DNA of 56,735 nt from Schleiferilactobacillus perolens DSM 12744 (GTDB lineage: Bacteria; Bacillota; Bacilli; Lactobacillales; Lactobacillaceae), in contig NZ_AZEC01000003.1 of assembly GCF_001435585.1 (NCBI RefSeq), positions 118,218 through 174,952 on the forward strand, given 5' to 3'. Under the pieces are notes generated by a model. It was not told the DNA's origin, ran no database searches, and saw nothing but the letters and a program-made list of their open reading frames with translations. Below are positions 17,344-26,074 of this stretch, one piece after another (the stretch's first letter is position 1; the number at the start of each line of letters is the position of its first letter). The translations under genes and the position numbers were made by a program.

Positions 17344-19047
17344 ATGATCAAACAACTTTTTAAATACGGCCGCGCCGGCCGGAGCGGGGCAATCCAGCAA
17401 ATGGTGGATGAGTGGCTGCTGCTGGTGCTGCCGGTGGCGGCTGGTGGGATCGTCTTGTCCTGGTGGACGGCTCGCGGCTTGAATTGGTGGGGCGCGGTTG
17501 TGCTTGGTGGGTTCGTACTGGTTTATGCCATCTACTTTCTCACGCCAGGCGCACGCCAACGGATCCAGCAATGGACCGTTTTGGCTAAACGCGAGATTCG
17601 CCGTGATTATTTGCGGGGATTATTTACCCCGAGCCTGACGGATTCCCAGGAATTAACCAGCAATAAGGTGATTCAGCGGGATCTGGCCGGAATTGGCCGC
17701 TTGGACAGTTTTTACGGCGTCTTTCTACCGGCGATCTGCGCCAGCGGCTTTTCCTTTCTCCTTTTGATTGGCCTCGCCATCGCCTGGCACAGCTGGCTGT
17801 GGCTGTTGCCTATTCTTTGCTTCCTGTTGATGGGAGTGGGGATGATGTGCTTGCAAAAAATCAGTCCTAATATCAACCGGCAATACTTACAGGGTTTCCT
17901 GCGGTTGGGCGGTCCTTTTTTAGATGATTTAGGCGGTATGAACACGCTGGTGATGTATGGTGCCCAGAAGCGTTACGGACAATCCTTCGCCGAGGACGCT
18001 GAATTTTTCCGAGGCAAAACCATGGCTTTGCTGAAATATCAGTTGCAGTCGCTGTTTATTCTCAACGGTCTGGTCTTTGCGACCATGGGTGCTGGGGCGT
18101 TTGTTCTTTATCCGGCCGTCGCTAACGGTGGCCTGTCCATTGTTCAGGCCGGCGTGTTATGGCTGCTGCTGGCTCAATTATTAGTCGCAGAGCGGCAGTT
18201 GGGGTATTTCTTCCATATTGTGATGTCCACCCGGCCAGCACTGAAGAATATCTTTCGGGTTATTGCGGCCGGTGGAGAGGTACCGCAATCGGCTTATACA
18301 GCCGTGACTGCACCTGTGCACACCGTGACTTTTGCCCAAGCTGGTTTTGGTTATCCCGACGGTCAGCCTTTGTGGCAAGACGTTTCCTTCGTTTTGCAGC
18401 CGGGCCAGCTTTACGGTCTCGTGGGAGAAAATGGCACGGGGAAAAGCACCCTGGCTCGAATTTTACGGGGTGAACTAGCACCTACCGCGGGACAGGTGCA
18501 GTTTAATCAAACCGATATCGATCAGCTGACCACCGCCGATTTTCTCCAGCATGTGGGTTACCTCAATGACCATCCCTATTTATTCTCTGGGACGATTGCC
18601 GAGAATATTAGCCTCGGGGTGAGGAATCAAACAGATTGGTGGCAAAAAGTGCGGCAACTGGGGCTGTGTGCATTCGTGGAGACTCTCCCGGAGGGGCTAG
18701 CCACCCCCATTGGTGAAAACGGGCGGTTCCTTTCCCCGGGGCAGCGGCAGCAAATTGCCTTTGCCCGTTTGGTATTGATGAATAAACATATCTATATTTT
18801 CGATGAAGCCACGGCCAATATTGATGCTGACAATGTCCAAGTGATGATGACTGTGATGAAAAGGCTGAGCGAATCGATAATTGTACTGTGCATCACTCAT
18901 GAATGGCGGTCCATTGAAGCCTTGGCGGTTATTCACTTCTTGACCAATCAGCACATCACCACGGGGGCCGCACCTGTGCTGTATCAAGACAATGCCGGTT
19001 TCAAACGGTTACTGGATACCCAAAAAGAAATGGAAGCGGCGGGATGA
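17344..19047 (+). CDS. ABC exporter half, CydD-like (heterodimeric)
   Basis: This 567-residue fused permease-ATPase has six membrane segments in residues 1-300 and a nucleotide-binding domain in about 320-560. Walker A is GENGTGKST, the signature is LSPGQRQQIAFARL (LSPGQ rather than LSGGQ), Walker B is IYIFDEATANID and the switch His is in CITHEW. The arrangement with the next gene, joined by an ATGA overlap, resembles the CydDC cysteine/glutathione exporter. No cydAB genes are in the window, so another substrate is possible. AGGAG precedes the ATG. Exporter is certain; the CydDC assignment is moderate. Confidence 0.85.
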   Translation: MIKQLFKYGRAGRSGAIQQMVDEWLLLVLPVAAGGIVLSWWTARGLNWWGAVVLGGFVLVYAIYFLTPGARQRIQQWTVLAKREIRRDYLRGLFTPSLTDSQELTSNKVIQRDLAGIGRLDSFYGVFLPAICASGFSFLLLIGLAIAWHSWLWLLPILCFLLMGVGMMCLQKISPNINRQYLQGFLRLGGPFLDDLGGMNTLVMYGAQKRYGQSFAEDAEFFRGKTMALLKYQLQSLFILNGLVFATMGAGAFVLYPAVANGGLSIVQAGVLWLLLAQLLVAERQLGYFFHIVMSTRPALKNIFRVIAAGGEVPQSAYTAVTAPVHTVTFAQAGFGYPDGQPLWQDVSFVLQPGQLYGLVGENGTGKSTLARILRGELAPTAGQVQFNQTDIDQLTTADFLQHVGYLNDHPYLFSGTIAENISLGVRNQTDWWQKVRQLGLCAFVETLPEGLATPIGENGRFLSPGQRQQIAFARLVLMNKHIYIFDEATANIDADNVQVMMTVMKRLSESIIVLCITHEWRSIEALAVIHFLTNQHITTGAAPVLYQDNAGFKRLLDTQKEMEAAG

Positions 19048-20672
19048 TCAAACGAATGGTGGCGTATGTCCGCTATTTATTGCCCGTATTGATACTGAGT
19101 TGGCTGGCCGGGATGGTAGCCGAGTTGGGGCAAGTGTTTGTCGCCTGGCAAACCGGCCGCATTTTGATCAGTCCCAGCACCCAATTGCAAAGCCTTGCGT
19201 GGACCTTGGCCGCAGGCGTGATTCTGGCCGCATTGTGTGCCTTCGCGGAGCAATATGCCGGACATTATGTGGCCTTCAAAGTATTGGCTGATCTGCGTAA
19301 TACGGTTTACGCCAAAGTGGAACGGCTGGCTCCGGCTGGCCTTTCTGCCAAGCGCTCTGGTGATTTATTAAAGGCAGTGGGCAGTGATATTGAGGCCATG
19401 GAAGTCTTTTATGCCCACACGTTAGTACCTATCGCCATTGGGATTGGCTTCACCATCATCCTTGCGGTGGGATACGCCCAAATTAGTCTGGCGGCGGCAG
19501 TGGTGATGCTGCTAGTGGCGGCAGTGATTGGCTTTGCCTTGCCGTTTTTTAAGTATCACCAGTTGGCCCAGGCCAATGCCCAATTAGCCACAGTGCAAGC
19601 CACCACCCAACAAGAAATGTTAGAAGCCGTGCGCGGGAGAGATGCCCTATTGCAGTTGGCTGCCGTGGATCAGCAAATGCAAACCGTGGATGATCAGTAT
19701 CAAGAAGAAGCCCCTGCCCAGCAGAAAGTGGGATTGCTTAACTGGCAAAAGAACTGGCTGGCATGGGTCATTATTTTGGCTAGTTGGTTGCTGCTGGCCG
19801 CGTGGATCGGGGTACAAACGAATTTTTCCCGGACACTGGTGCCGTTACTGTTGGCTTTTCCCTTTTCCTTCCGACCGTTGCTGGCGCTCTCAAGTCTGCC
19901 AGATGCATTAAGTAAAGGATTAGGTGCCACCCGCCGCATTTTTGCACTATTGGACACGCCAGAACCGGTCACCAATACCGGAGAAGTTAAACTGGCGCGA
20001 CCAATTGACGAAATCGCCGTGGACCACCTCACATTTGCCTATCCTGAGCGGTCCCAGACCATCCTGGAGGATGTCTCGTTAACACTGCATAGTGGTCAAA
20101 TTGGCGGCATTATCGGCGAAAGCGGGGCGGGCAAGTCGACCCTGGTGAAGCTCCTGATGAAATGGTACCCGGCGCCCGTCGGCACCATTCGGATCAACGA
20201 TTTGTCTATTACTGACATCCAGACTCAATCATTGTGGCAGCGGATCAACTACTTGCCCCAACAGGCCCAAATTTTCCACACCACTATCCAGCAAAACCTG
20301 ACCCTAGGCGACACCGAGATTACAGACCCGGCCATCACCCGAGTCCTTGAACAGGTGAAATTGACCCACCGCATTGCCCAATTACCGCAGGGCCTGCAAA
20401 CCATTATCGATCCCACTGCCCCAGCACTATCCGCTGGTGAACTACAACGCCTTGCCTTAGCCCGTGCCTTCCTGCACCCGTCATCCCTCCTGATCCTCGA
20501 TGAACCCACCAGTAATCTCGATGTCTTAAACGAAAAAATCATCTTGACTAGTGTAAAACACTACTATTCCGGCATGGTCCTGATGATCACCCATCGATCA
20601 GAAACTCTAGGTGTCTGTGATGTGGTCTGGCGTTTACAAGACAGTCATCTGATAGTCGTGTCTGAAAGATAA
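19044..20672 (+). CDS. ABC exporter half, CydC-like (heterodimeric)
   Basis: The 542-residue partner of the preceding gene overlaps it by 4 bp (ATGA), so stoichiometric coupled translation is likely. It has an N-terminal six-segment membrane domain and a C-terminal ATPase. Walker A is GESGAGKST, the signature is LSAGELQRLALARAF, Walker B is LLILDEPTSNLD and the switch His is in MITHRS. If CydDC-like, it would export thiols to the cell surface. No terminator is visible just after the gene. Confidence 0.85.
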   Translation: MIKRMVAYVRYLLPVLILSWLAGMVAELGQVFVAWQTGRILISPSTQLQSLAWTLAAGVILAALCAFAEQYAGHYVAFKVLADLRNTVYAKVERLAPAGLSAKRSGDLLKAVGSDIEAMEVFYAHTLVPIAIGIGFTIILAVGYAQISLAAAVVMLLVAAVIGFALPFFKYHQLAQANAQLATVQATTQQEMLEAVRGRDALLQLAAVDQQMQTVDDQYQEEAPAQQKVGLLNWQKNWLAWVIILASWLLLAAWIGVQTNFSRTLVPLLLAFPFSFRPLLALSSLPDALSKGLGATRRIFALLDTPEPVTNTGEVKLARPIDEIAVDHLTFAYPERSQTILEDVSLTLHSGQIGGIIGESGAGKSTLVKLLMKWYPAPVGTIRINDLSITDIQTQSLWQRINYLPQQAQIFHTTIQQNLTLGDTEITDPAITRVLEQVKLTHRIAQLPQGLQTIIDPTAPALSAGELQRLALARAFLHPSSLLILDEPTSNLDVLNEKIILTSVKHYYSGMVLMITHRSETLGVCDVVWRLQDSHLIVVSER

Positions 20673-20771
20673 TCTGATTTGACAGCGCAGAACGATGGCT
20701 TAAAGTTAAATTTCGAATTGAATGGCCCACACCCCGGCAGCTCATCTTTAAGCTATTTTTATCATTTCGAT

Positions 20772-20800
20772 TTTAGAAATCGGTTAATGATTGGTATAAT
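20772..20800 (+). promoter_or_regulatory. Putative promoter of the orphan Mrr-like gene
   Basis: TATAAT at 20795-20800 has a 4/6 -35 match, TTTAGA at 20772-20777, at 17 bp. A small inverted repeat, CGATTT/AAATCG, overlaps the -35. Confidence 0.5.
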
Positions 20801-20875
20801 ACCTTAAGATACTATCGTAGGCGTTACCATCTGGGGATTGCCAGCGCGGATCATCATTGAGGGGGCTTGTCGACC

Positions 20876-21853
20876 GTGTACTTAATGCATCGCATTTATA
20901 ACCAGACATCTGCCGCAGAACAAAAGCGGTTATTGGAAGAAGAAAACAAATTATCAACCGGATACGCAGCCTTTGTCATAGCAGGCGAAGGCGAGAACTT
21001 GATCCGTCACGCCCAGCAAATGACAAAGTCTGATTTTGCCGTTTATTTCCAAGGTTTAGGCCAACAAATGAACTTACCCTGGGCCACTGGTACCCGCAGC
21101 CACTGGCTGTATTATTTTCTGCAATTAGATGCGGGGGATGTCGTGGTGGTACCGGAGGGCCATCATTTCCATCTCTTTAAAGTCACCAATGGCCCGCAAG
21201 TCGAACCGGCCATTGCCCAGGCCCATGATATCGGCTTCGTGGTGACCGTGAAGCCTTTGGACATGGTGGTTCCCACCAAGCGCCAATTAGGACCGGCTTT
21301 GACATCCATTTTGAAATTTCGGGGGACTGACCTGAAACTGACCGGTCAATCGGTTACCGATGTCCAAGCTTTGCTCACGCCAAGCCAGGAAACCCAGGCA
21401 AGTGAACCAAGTCAAAAGGACATTGCACAGATGCAAGCAGCGTTACTGAAGATGCCCGAGAAACAATATCATCAGTTAATTGCCCACTATTTGACTCAAT
21501 TAGGTGCCACCGAAATCATCTTTCCGGCGATCTCCCAGTTGCCCACCACAGACGAACCCAGTGCTGCGGCGGATGTCATTGCAGTTTTCCGTAAACTTGG
21601 CGCGGTGGTCTTCGTCCATGCCCAACAAGATGACGGTGTGGTCGACGAAGCTGGCATTCAGAAAATGGTGGCCTATCAATACACCACTTTCGAAAAATTC
21701 GACACCTTTGTCCCCATCAAATGGTTTGTCACCACCGGCCACCTCCCCGAAGAAGAGGACGAAGCAGTTGGCTATGTCCAAGAGAACCGCGTCCAAGTCC
21801 TCCAAAACACCGACCTCGCCGAACGCCTCGTGATTGCCGGGATTTCTCTCTGA
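20876..21853 (+). CDS. Orphan protein with Mrr-like restriction endonuclease fold domain
   Basis: The 325-residue protein has an N-terminal half (1-150) of unknown type with a VVVPEGHHFHLF segment. The C-terminal part (about 190-325) resembles Mrr/PD-(D/E)XK domains: EKQYHQLIAHYLTQLG, an Asp in AADVIAVF, a following strand FVHAQQ, and a terminal NRVQVLQNTDLAERLV like the Mrr ending. The usual Gln-X-Lys is not intact (HAQQ), so catalysis is doubtful. No methyltransferase or specificity subunit is adjacent. A TTG at 20867 is in frame but only 1 nt from GAGGGGG; the GTG at 20876 gives 10-nt spacing and is chosen. Confidence 0.65.
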   Translation: MYLMHRIYNQTSAAEQKRLLEEENKLSTGYAAFVIAGEGENLIRHAQQMTKSDFAVYFQGLGQQMNLPWATGTRSHWLYYFLQLDAGDVVVVPEGHHFHLFKVTNGPQVEPAIAQAHDIGFVVTVKPLDMVVPTKRQLGPALTSILKFRGTDLKLTGQSVTDVQALLTPSQETQASEPSQKDIAQMQAALLKMPEKQYHQLIAHYLTQLGATEIIFPAISQLPTTDEPSAAADVIAVFRKLGAVVFVHAQQDDGVVDEAGIQKMVAYQYTTFEKFDTFVPIKWFVTTGHLPEEEDEAVGYVQENRVQVLQNTDLAERLVIAGISL

Positions 21854-21905
21854 AAAAGAGAGGACGAATAAGGTAGCACTGAAAACTTTGAATGTTCCCG
21901 GATCT

Positions 21906-22121
21906 AGTGCCAATGCGGAGCAAGCGAAGGTGGCAGGGGGCTCAGCTGTGGAAACAGTAATAAACTTGGCCCGGTCCTGGCCAAGTTTATATACTGTTAG
22001 GCGACTTTGAAACCGCGCACCTCAGCGGGTTCAAAGCGCCGTCACAGCTTGCTACGCCTGCGGCTTCGCACTTGCTGCGCTTCGCAGCCCCATTTCACCG
22101 CAGATTGCGCAGCATTGGCAC
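21906..22121 (+). repeat. Family A cloverleaf repeat with extra hairpin (A3)
   Basis: The terminal repeats are GTGCCAATGCGGAGCAAG and the opposing TTGCGCAGCATTGGCAC. Arm i (21953-21998) uses ACAGTAATAAACTTGGCC and its partner, a different sequence from A1 with pairing preserved. In arm ii the stem is CTTTGAAACC/GGTTCAAAG where A1 has CTTTGAGACC/GGCTCAAAG, a compensatory pair change. An additional small hairpin around 22047-22087 is shared with A6 at 51695-51750. Confidence 0.87.
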
Positions 22122-22153
22122 GGCTGCCAAAGACCCAATTTCTGAAAACTACC

Positions 22154-22182
22154 TTGCACTTTCCAAAACCGAGCGTTATTCT
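22154..22182 (+). promoter_or_regulatory. Promoter of the fluoride-riboswitch/enolase unit
   Basis: TTGCAC (22154-22159), exactly 17 bp, TATTCT (22177-22182). It sits about 20 bp before the riboswitch aptamer, as expected for a transcribed leader. Confidence 0.65.
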
Positions 22183-22200
22183 TGAAGAGTAATAAGTAAA

Positions 22201-22318
22201 TAGGCGATGACGTTCGCCAGTGGTGCTGTATTTAACAGCACTTCAAATATTACACTCCGTAATTGATGACGTCTGCAATATTCCGCTGCGAGCGGCCTAT
22301 TGTAGGCGTCTTTTTATT
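22201..22318 (+). promoter_or_regulatory. Fluoride riboswitch (crcB motif) controlling enolase
   Basis: TAGGCGATGACGTTCGCC (22201-22218) matches the conserved 5' core of the fluoride aptamer (GGCGAUG...GUUCGCC). It is followed by a hairpin (TGCTGTATTTAACAGCA) and the closing TTGATGACGTC (22263-22273), whose ACGTC pairs with GACGT near 22208. The closing strand also starts a terminator: GACGTCTGCAATA pairs with TATTGTAGGCGTC, followed by TTTTTATTTATTTTT. Fluoride binding would stabilise the aptamer stem, prevent the terminator and switch on eno. The identification rests on the motif and on the second copy before crcB. Confidence 0.88.
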
Positions 22319-22345
22319 TATTTTTGGGAAAGGAAGTTTTTGGTG

Positions 22346-23626
22346 ATGGCAGTTACGATTAGTCAAGTACATGGTCGCGAAATTTTTGATTCACGGGGCA
22401 ATCCCACAGTAGAGGTTGATGTCCGCTTGAGCGACGGCGGCTTTGGCCGTGCCGGCGTACCCTCTGGCAAGTCCACTGGGGAAAATGAAGCCGTTGAATT
22501 ACGCGACGGCGGTTCTCGTCTTGGCGGCAAAGGTGTGTTGAAGGCCGTGGGTAATGTCAATGGTGAGATCAACGAACACTTACAGGGCGTTTCACCGTTC
22601 AATCAGGCCGAAATCGATCATCAGTTAATTGAATTAGACGGTACGCCGAACAAGGGTCGTTTGGGGGCCAATGCCATTTTAGGCACTTCCATGGCCGTTG
22701 CGCGGGCGGCTGCTGATTCCCTGCACGAACCGTTGTATCGTTACCTTGGCGGGGTGGATTTGGAATTACCACAAACCTTCCACAACGTCATCAACGGTGG
22801 CGAACATGCCGACAATGATATCGACATCCAAGAGTTCATGATTACACCCATCGAACGCAAGAGTTTCCGCGATGGTTTCGAGAAGATCGTGAATGTCTAT
22901 CATCAATTACAGGCCAACTTTGAAAAAGAAGGCTTGTCCACTGGCTTAGGCGACGAAGGCGGTTTTGCCCCGAACTTGCCGTCTGATGAAGCAGCGATTC
23001 AAGAACTGGTCAAGGCCATTAAGGACGCCGGCTACGAACCCCGCAAGGAAATCGGGATTGCCTTTGATGCCGCCGCTTCTAGCTTTGCGCAAAAAGATGG
23101 CACTTACTTGTTTGAGGGTAAGAAGCGGTCTGTTGCCGAAATGACCGCCTACTATGAGGACTTGCTGAAGAAGTATCCAGCCATTGTCTCTATTGAAGAT
23201 CCTTTCGGTGAAAATGATTGGGACAACTTCTCTAAGTTTACTCAAAAGAATAAGGATCGGGTGCAAATTGTCACCGATGATAATGTCTGCACCAACCCGA
23301 AGCTGATTCGTAAGGCCATCAAGGCTGGTTTAGCCACATCGTTCTTGATCAAGTTGAATCAGATCGGTACTGTCAGCGAGACCATGGAGGCCATTCGGTT
23401 GGCTCGCAAGAACAACTGCACGGTCATGGTATCCCACCGTTCTGGTGAAACCACCGATGACTTCATCGCTGACTTCTCTGTCGCGATGCACGCTGAACAA
23501 CTTAAGGCTGGTGCGCCAGCCCGTGGTGAACGACTGGCTAAGTACAATGAATTACTGCGGATCGAGGAAGAATTGGGTGACCAAGCTAAGATTGCCTACT
23601 TCCCCGATAACGTTGACTTAGACTAA
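22346..23626 (+). CDS. eno: Enolase (phosphopyruvate hydratase), fluoride-regulated copy
   Basis: The 426-residue glycolytic enzyme converts 2-phosphoglycerate to phosphoenolpyruvate. Family blocks are clear: REIFDSRGNPTVEV (N-terminus), the SGKSTGENEA loop, GDEGGFAPN with the catalytic Glu, metal ligands in IEDPF and TDDN, LIKLNQIGT with the catalytic Lys, and SHRSGET. The ATG at 22346 (AAAGGAAG upstream) gives the canonical MAVTISQVHGREI start; the frame extends upstream only through the riboswitch. It stands alone rather than in a gap-pgk-tpi-eno operon, so it is probably a second, stress-induced enolase that offsets inhibition by fluoride. Confidence 0.97.
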   Translation: MAVTISQVHGREIFDSRGNPTVEVDVRLSDGGFGRAGVPSGKSTGENEAVELRDGGSRLGGKGVLKAVGNVNGEINEHLQGVSPFNQAEIDHQLIELDGTPNKGRLGANAILGTSMAVARAAADSLHEPLYRYLGGVDLELPQTFHNVINGGEHADNDIDIQEFMITPIERKSFRDGFEKIVNVYHQLQANFEKEGLSTGLGDEGGFAPNLPSDEAAIQELVKAIKDAGYEPRKEIGIAFDAAASSFAQKDGTYLFEGKKRSVAEMTAYYEDLLKKYPAIVSIEDPFGENDWDNFSKFTQKNKDRVQIVTDDNVCTNPKLIRKAIKAGLATSFLIKLNQIGTVSETMEAIRLARKNNCTVMVSHRSGETTDDFIADFSVAMHAEQLKAGAPARGERLAKYNELLRIEEELGDQAKIAYFPDNVDLD

Positions 23627-23688
23627 TCAGCCGAGTCCCAAATTAATACCGGCCATGCCGGTTTAGTTAAGACATGTGATTATCTCAG

Positions 23689-23735
23689 TTATACCCATGC
23701 AGGTTTTGTTAACTGCATGGGTATAATTGTTTTTG
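23689..23735 (+). terminator. Terminator after enolase
   Basis: TTATACCCATGCAG (23689-23702) pairs exactly with CTGCATGGGTATAA (23713-23726), followed by TTGTTTTTG. It lies about 60 bp after eno and just before the H+-ATPase gene. Confidence 0.8.
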
Positions 23736-23761
23736 TAGAGTAAAGAAAGGGATGGCGCATC

Positions 23762-26074
23762 ATGGCTGGAACGCCAATGGAAGAACAATATACACAAGCG
23801 GGGCTAACCTCTGCAGAAGTCACTGCGAAACAAAAAGAATTTGGGGCCAATCGGCAACCGGCGCTGCCCACCGCGTTTTGGTGCTTGGTGTTAAACGGTT
23901 TGTGGGGACCGCTGCCCTGGTTATTGGAGGCCGCCATTATCCTGGAATTCTTTCTCGGTAAAGGTCTGCAGGCGACATTTATTCTTTTGCTGCTGGTTTT
24001 CTCCGCTGTTGATGGCGCTGTGCAAAAGAAACGGTCGATGAAAGCTTTGGGCGGCCTGCACGCCGATCTGCGCACGCAATCGCGGGACAAGCGAGGGACT
24101 CAATGGGAAAACATGCCTGCGGATGAACTCGTTCCCGGGGATATTGTCCACATTCAACTGGGGGATGTGATCCCCGCCGACGGGACAGTGCTTATTGGCA
24201 GCCTTAGTGCCGATCAGGCGGCTTTGACTGGTGAAAGCGTACCAGTGGCGAAGGCGGTCAAAGACCCCGTCTATGCAGCTGCTACGGTGGTTTCCGGTGA
24301 TGCCATTGTGCAAGTGACTAAGACCGGGACACACAGCAGTTATGGTAAAACCGCCGAACTGTTGACCCATGCCACGGCCCCTGGCCGATTGGAAAAACTC
24401 CTATTCGGCATTGTCCGTTTATTGGTGATTCTGGATGTGGCCCTGGTCGTCGTCTTGACTGCGACAGCGTTACTGCGGGGCACGAGCATCATGACTTTGC
24501 TGCCGTTCCTGGTTATTTTGTTCATTGCCACGATTCCTGTGGCGATGCCGTCCAGCTTCACCGTGGCTAACTCGGTGGAAGCGTCGCGGTTAGCGAAGAA
24601 AAAAATCCTCGTTAGTGGTTTGACGGGGATTCAAGAAGCGGCTTCGCTGGATGTGTTACTGGTGGACAAGACTGGGACGCTGACTCAGGATCGCACTGCT
24701 TTGGCAGCCGTCACGGCTCTGCAGCCCACTACTTTTAATCAGGACGCTGTGTTAACTCTGGCGGCAGCTGCCTGTGATCCCCAGGGCCGCAGCAGCATTG
24801 AAAGAGCCATTCGCGAGGGCGCCCAGAAACAAGGCACTTTGCTGGCACCGGCGACTTTTACACCGTTTGATCCGGCCACGAAATATTCGAAGGCCACGGT
24901 TAATTGGCAAAATGCCGACCATGCTGTGCAATTAGGCTCGCCCACGATTCTCATGAAGGAAGCCCAAGTGCCAGATAATCTCACAGCCGAATTGGCGAAA
25001 TTGACGGCCACCGGCGCGCGGGTGGTGGCCGTGGCGGTTGATGGCGCCATTATTGGCTTGGTCGCCATTGCCGACCCGATCAAACCGGACGTTCCAGAAT
25101 TGATCAAACGGTTGCGGACCCGCGGAGTACAGGTCATTATGCTGACTGGTGATACCCGGGCCACGGCCCAGGCCGTGGCCGGCCAAGTTGGTTTGCAGGG
25201 GGACATCGGCACGCCTGATGATATGGATCGCGCCCCGCGGGATTATGCGGGCTTTGCCAATGTCTTGCCAGCCGATAAGTTCCGGTTGGTCCAAGATTTA
25301 CAAAAGACCGGCGCCGTGGTTGGCATGTTGGGTGATGGGGTGAATGATGCCCCGGCCTTGAAACAGGCAGATGTCGGCATCGCCGTCACCACCGCCACCG
25401 ATATTGCCAAACTGGCGGCCGATGTGATTTTGACCGAACCAGACCTGGGCGCCATTAATGATGTCGTGGACTCTGGCCAACGGGTATATCAACGGATGAT
25501 GACCTGGATCATCACTAAATTGACCCGGACGGCCCAGTTGACGATCCTGTTGACCTTCGGCTATCTGTTTACTGGTTATTTTCCAATTTCATTGAGTATG
25601 ATTGTTTTCATCGTCATGATGAACGATTCGGTGACCCTCACACTGGGAACAGATCGAACTTATCCCAGTGATCGTCCGACCCGGTGGCATTTAGGCGATT
25701 TAGCCAAAATTGCCAGCGGTTTGACCGTGGGCTGGTTGGTATTAGGCTTTGCACTGTTGTGGTACTTTGAATATCAACTTCAACTGCCCGCAGATAATGT
25801 CAGTACCTTGCTCTTTGCCTATTTAATCTTCTCTGCAATGGCGACAATTTATATGACCCGGACCCGCGGTGCGTTTTGGCGGGCAATTCCCAGCCGGACT
25901 GTCCTAGGTGTGACCTGCTTGAATATGGTGTTAACCACAATCATGGCCTTAACCGGGATTATCACGCCGCAAGTGGCGATTGGTCCTTACCTGATCGTCA
26001 TTGCGGGGGTAATCATCTTTGCGGTGTTATTGGATCTGCTCAAGCAACTGTTTTATCGGACTCAGGCGGCGTGA
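23762..26074 (+). CDS. P3A-type plasma-membrane H+-transporting ATPase
   Basis: The 770-residue P-type ATPase has an N-terminal cytoplasmic part, a TGES actuator motif, PFLVILFIATIPVAMPSSF in M4, DKTGTLT with the phosphorylated Asp, TGD and GDGVNDAPALKQADVGIAV hinge motifs and a six-segment C-terminal membrane region. The run from MPSSFTVANSVEASRLA into the DKTGTLT site is typical of proton pumps of the plant/fungal/archaeal P3A group. It lacks a long C-terminal regulatory tail. It would export H+ from the cytoplasm. Its location between a fluoride-controlled enolase and fluoride-channel genes suggests a role in acid or HF stress. Its 3' end overlaps the convergent FGase gene by 48 bp. Confidence 0.93.
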   Translation: MAGTPMEEQYTQAGLTSAEVTAKQKEFGANRQPALPTAFWCLVLNGLWGPLPWLLEAAIILEFFLGKGLQATFILLLLVFSAVDGAVQKKRSMKALGGLHADLRTQSRDKRGTQWENMPADELVPGDIVHIQLGDVIPADGTVLIGSLSADQAALTGESVPVAKAVKDPVYAAATVVSGDAIVQVTKTGTHSSYGKTAELLTHATAPGRLEKLLFGIVRLLVILDVALVVVLTATALLRGTSIMTLLPFLVILFIATIPVAMPSSFTVANSVEASRLAKKKILVSGLTGIQEAASLDVLLVDKTGTLTQDRTALAAVTALQPTTFNQDAVLTLAAAACDPQGRSSIERAIREGAQKQGTLLAPATFTPFDPATKYSKATVNWQNADHAVQLGSPTILMKEAQVPDNLTAELAKLTATGARVVAVAVDGAIIGLVAIADPIKPDVPELIKRLRTRGVQVIMLTGDTRATAQAVAGQVGLQGDIGTPDDMDRAPRDYAGFANVLPADKFRLVQDLQKTGAVVGMLGDGVNDAPALKQADVGIAVTTATDIAKLAADVILTEPDLGAINDVVDSGQRVYQRMMTWIITKLTRTAQLTILLTFGYLFTGYFPISLSMIVFIVMMNDSVTLTLGTDRTYPSDRPTRWHLGDLAKIASGLTVGWLVLGFALLWYFEYQLQLPADNVSTLLFAYLIFSAMATIYMTRTRGAFWRAIPSRTVLGVTCLNMVLTTIMALTGIITPQVAIGPYLIVIAGVIIFAVLLDLLKQLFYRTQAA

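Noticed and set aside
23640-23735. A third fluoride riboswitch before the H+-ATPase
   Set aside because: The GATG...TTCGCC core is absent; the structure is a simple terminator hairpin.
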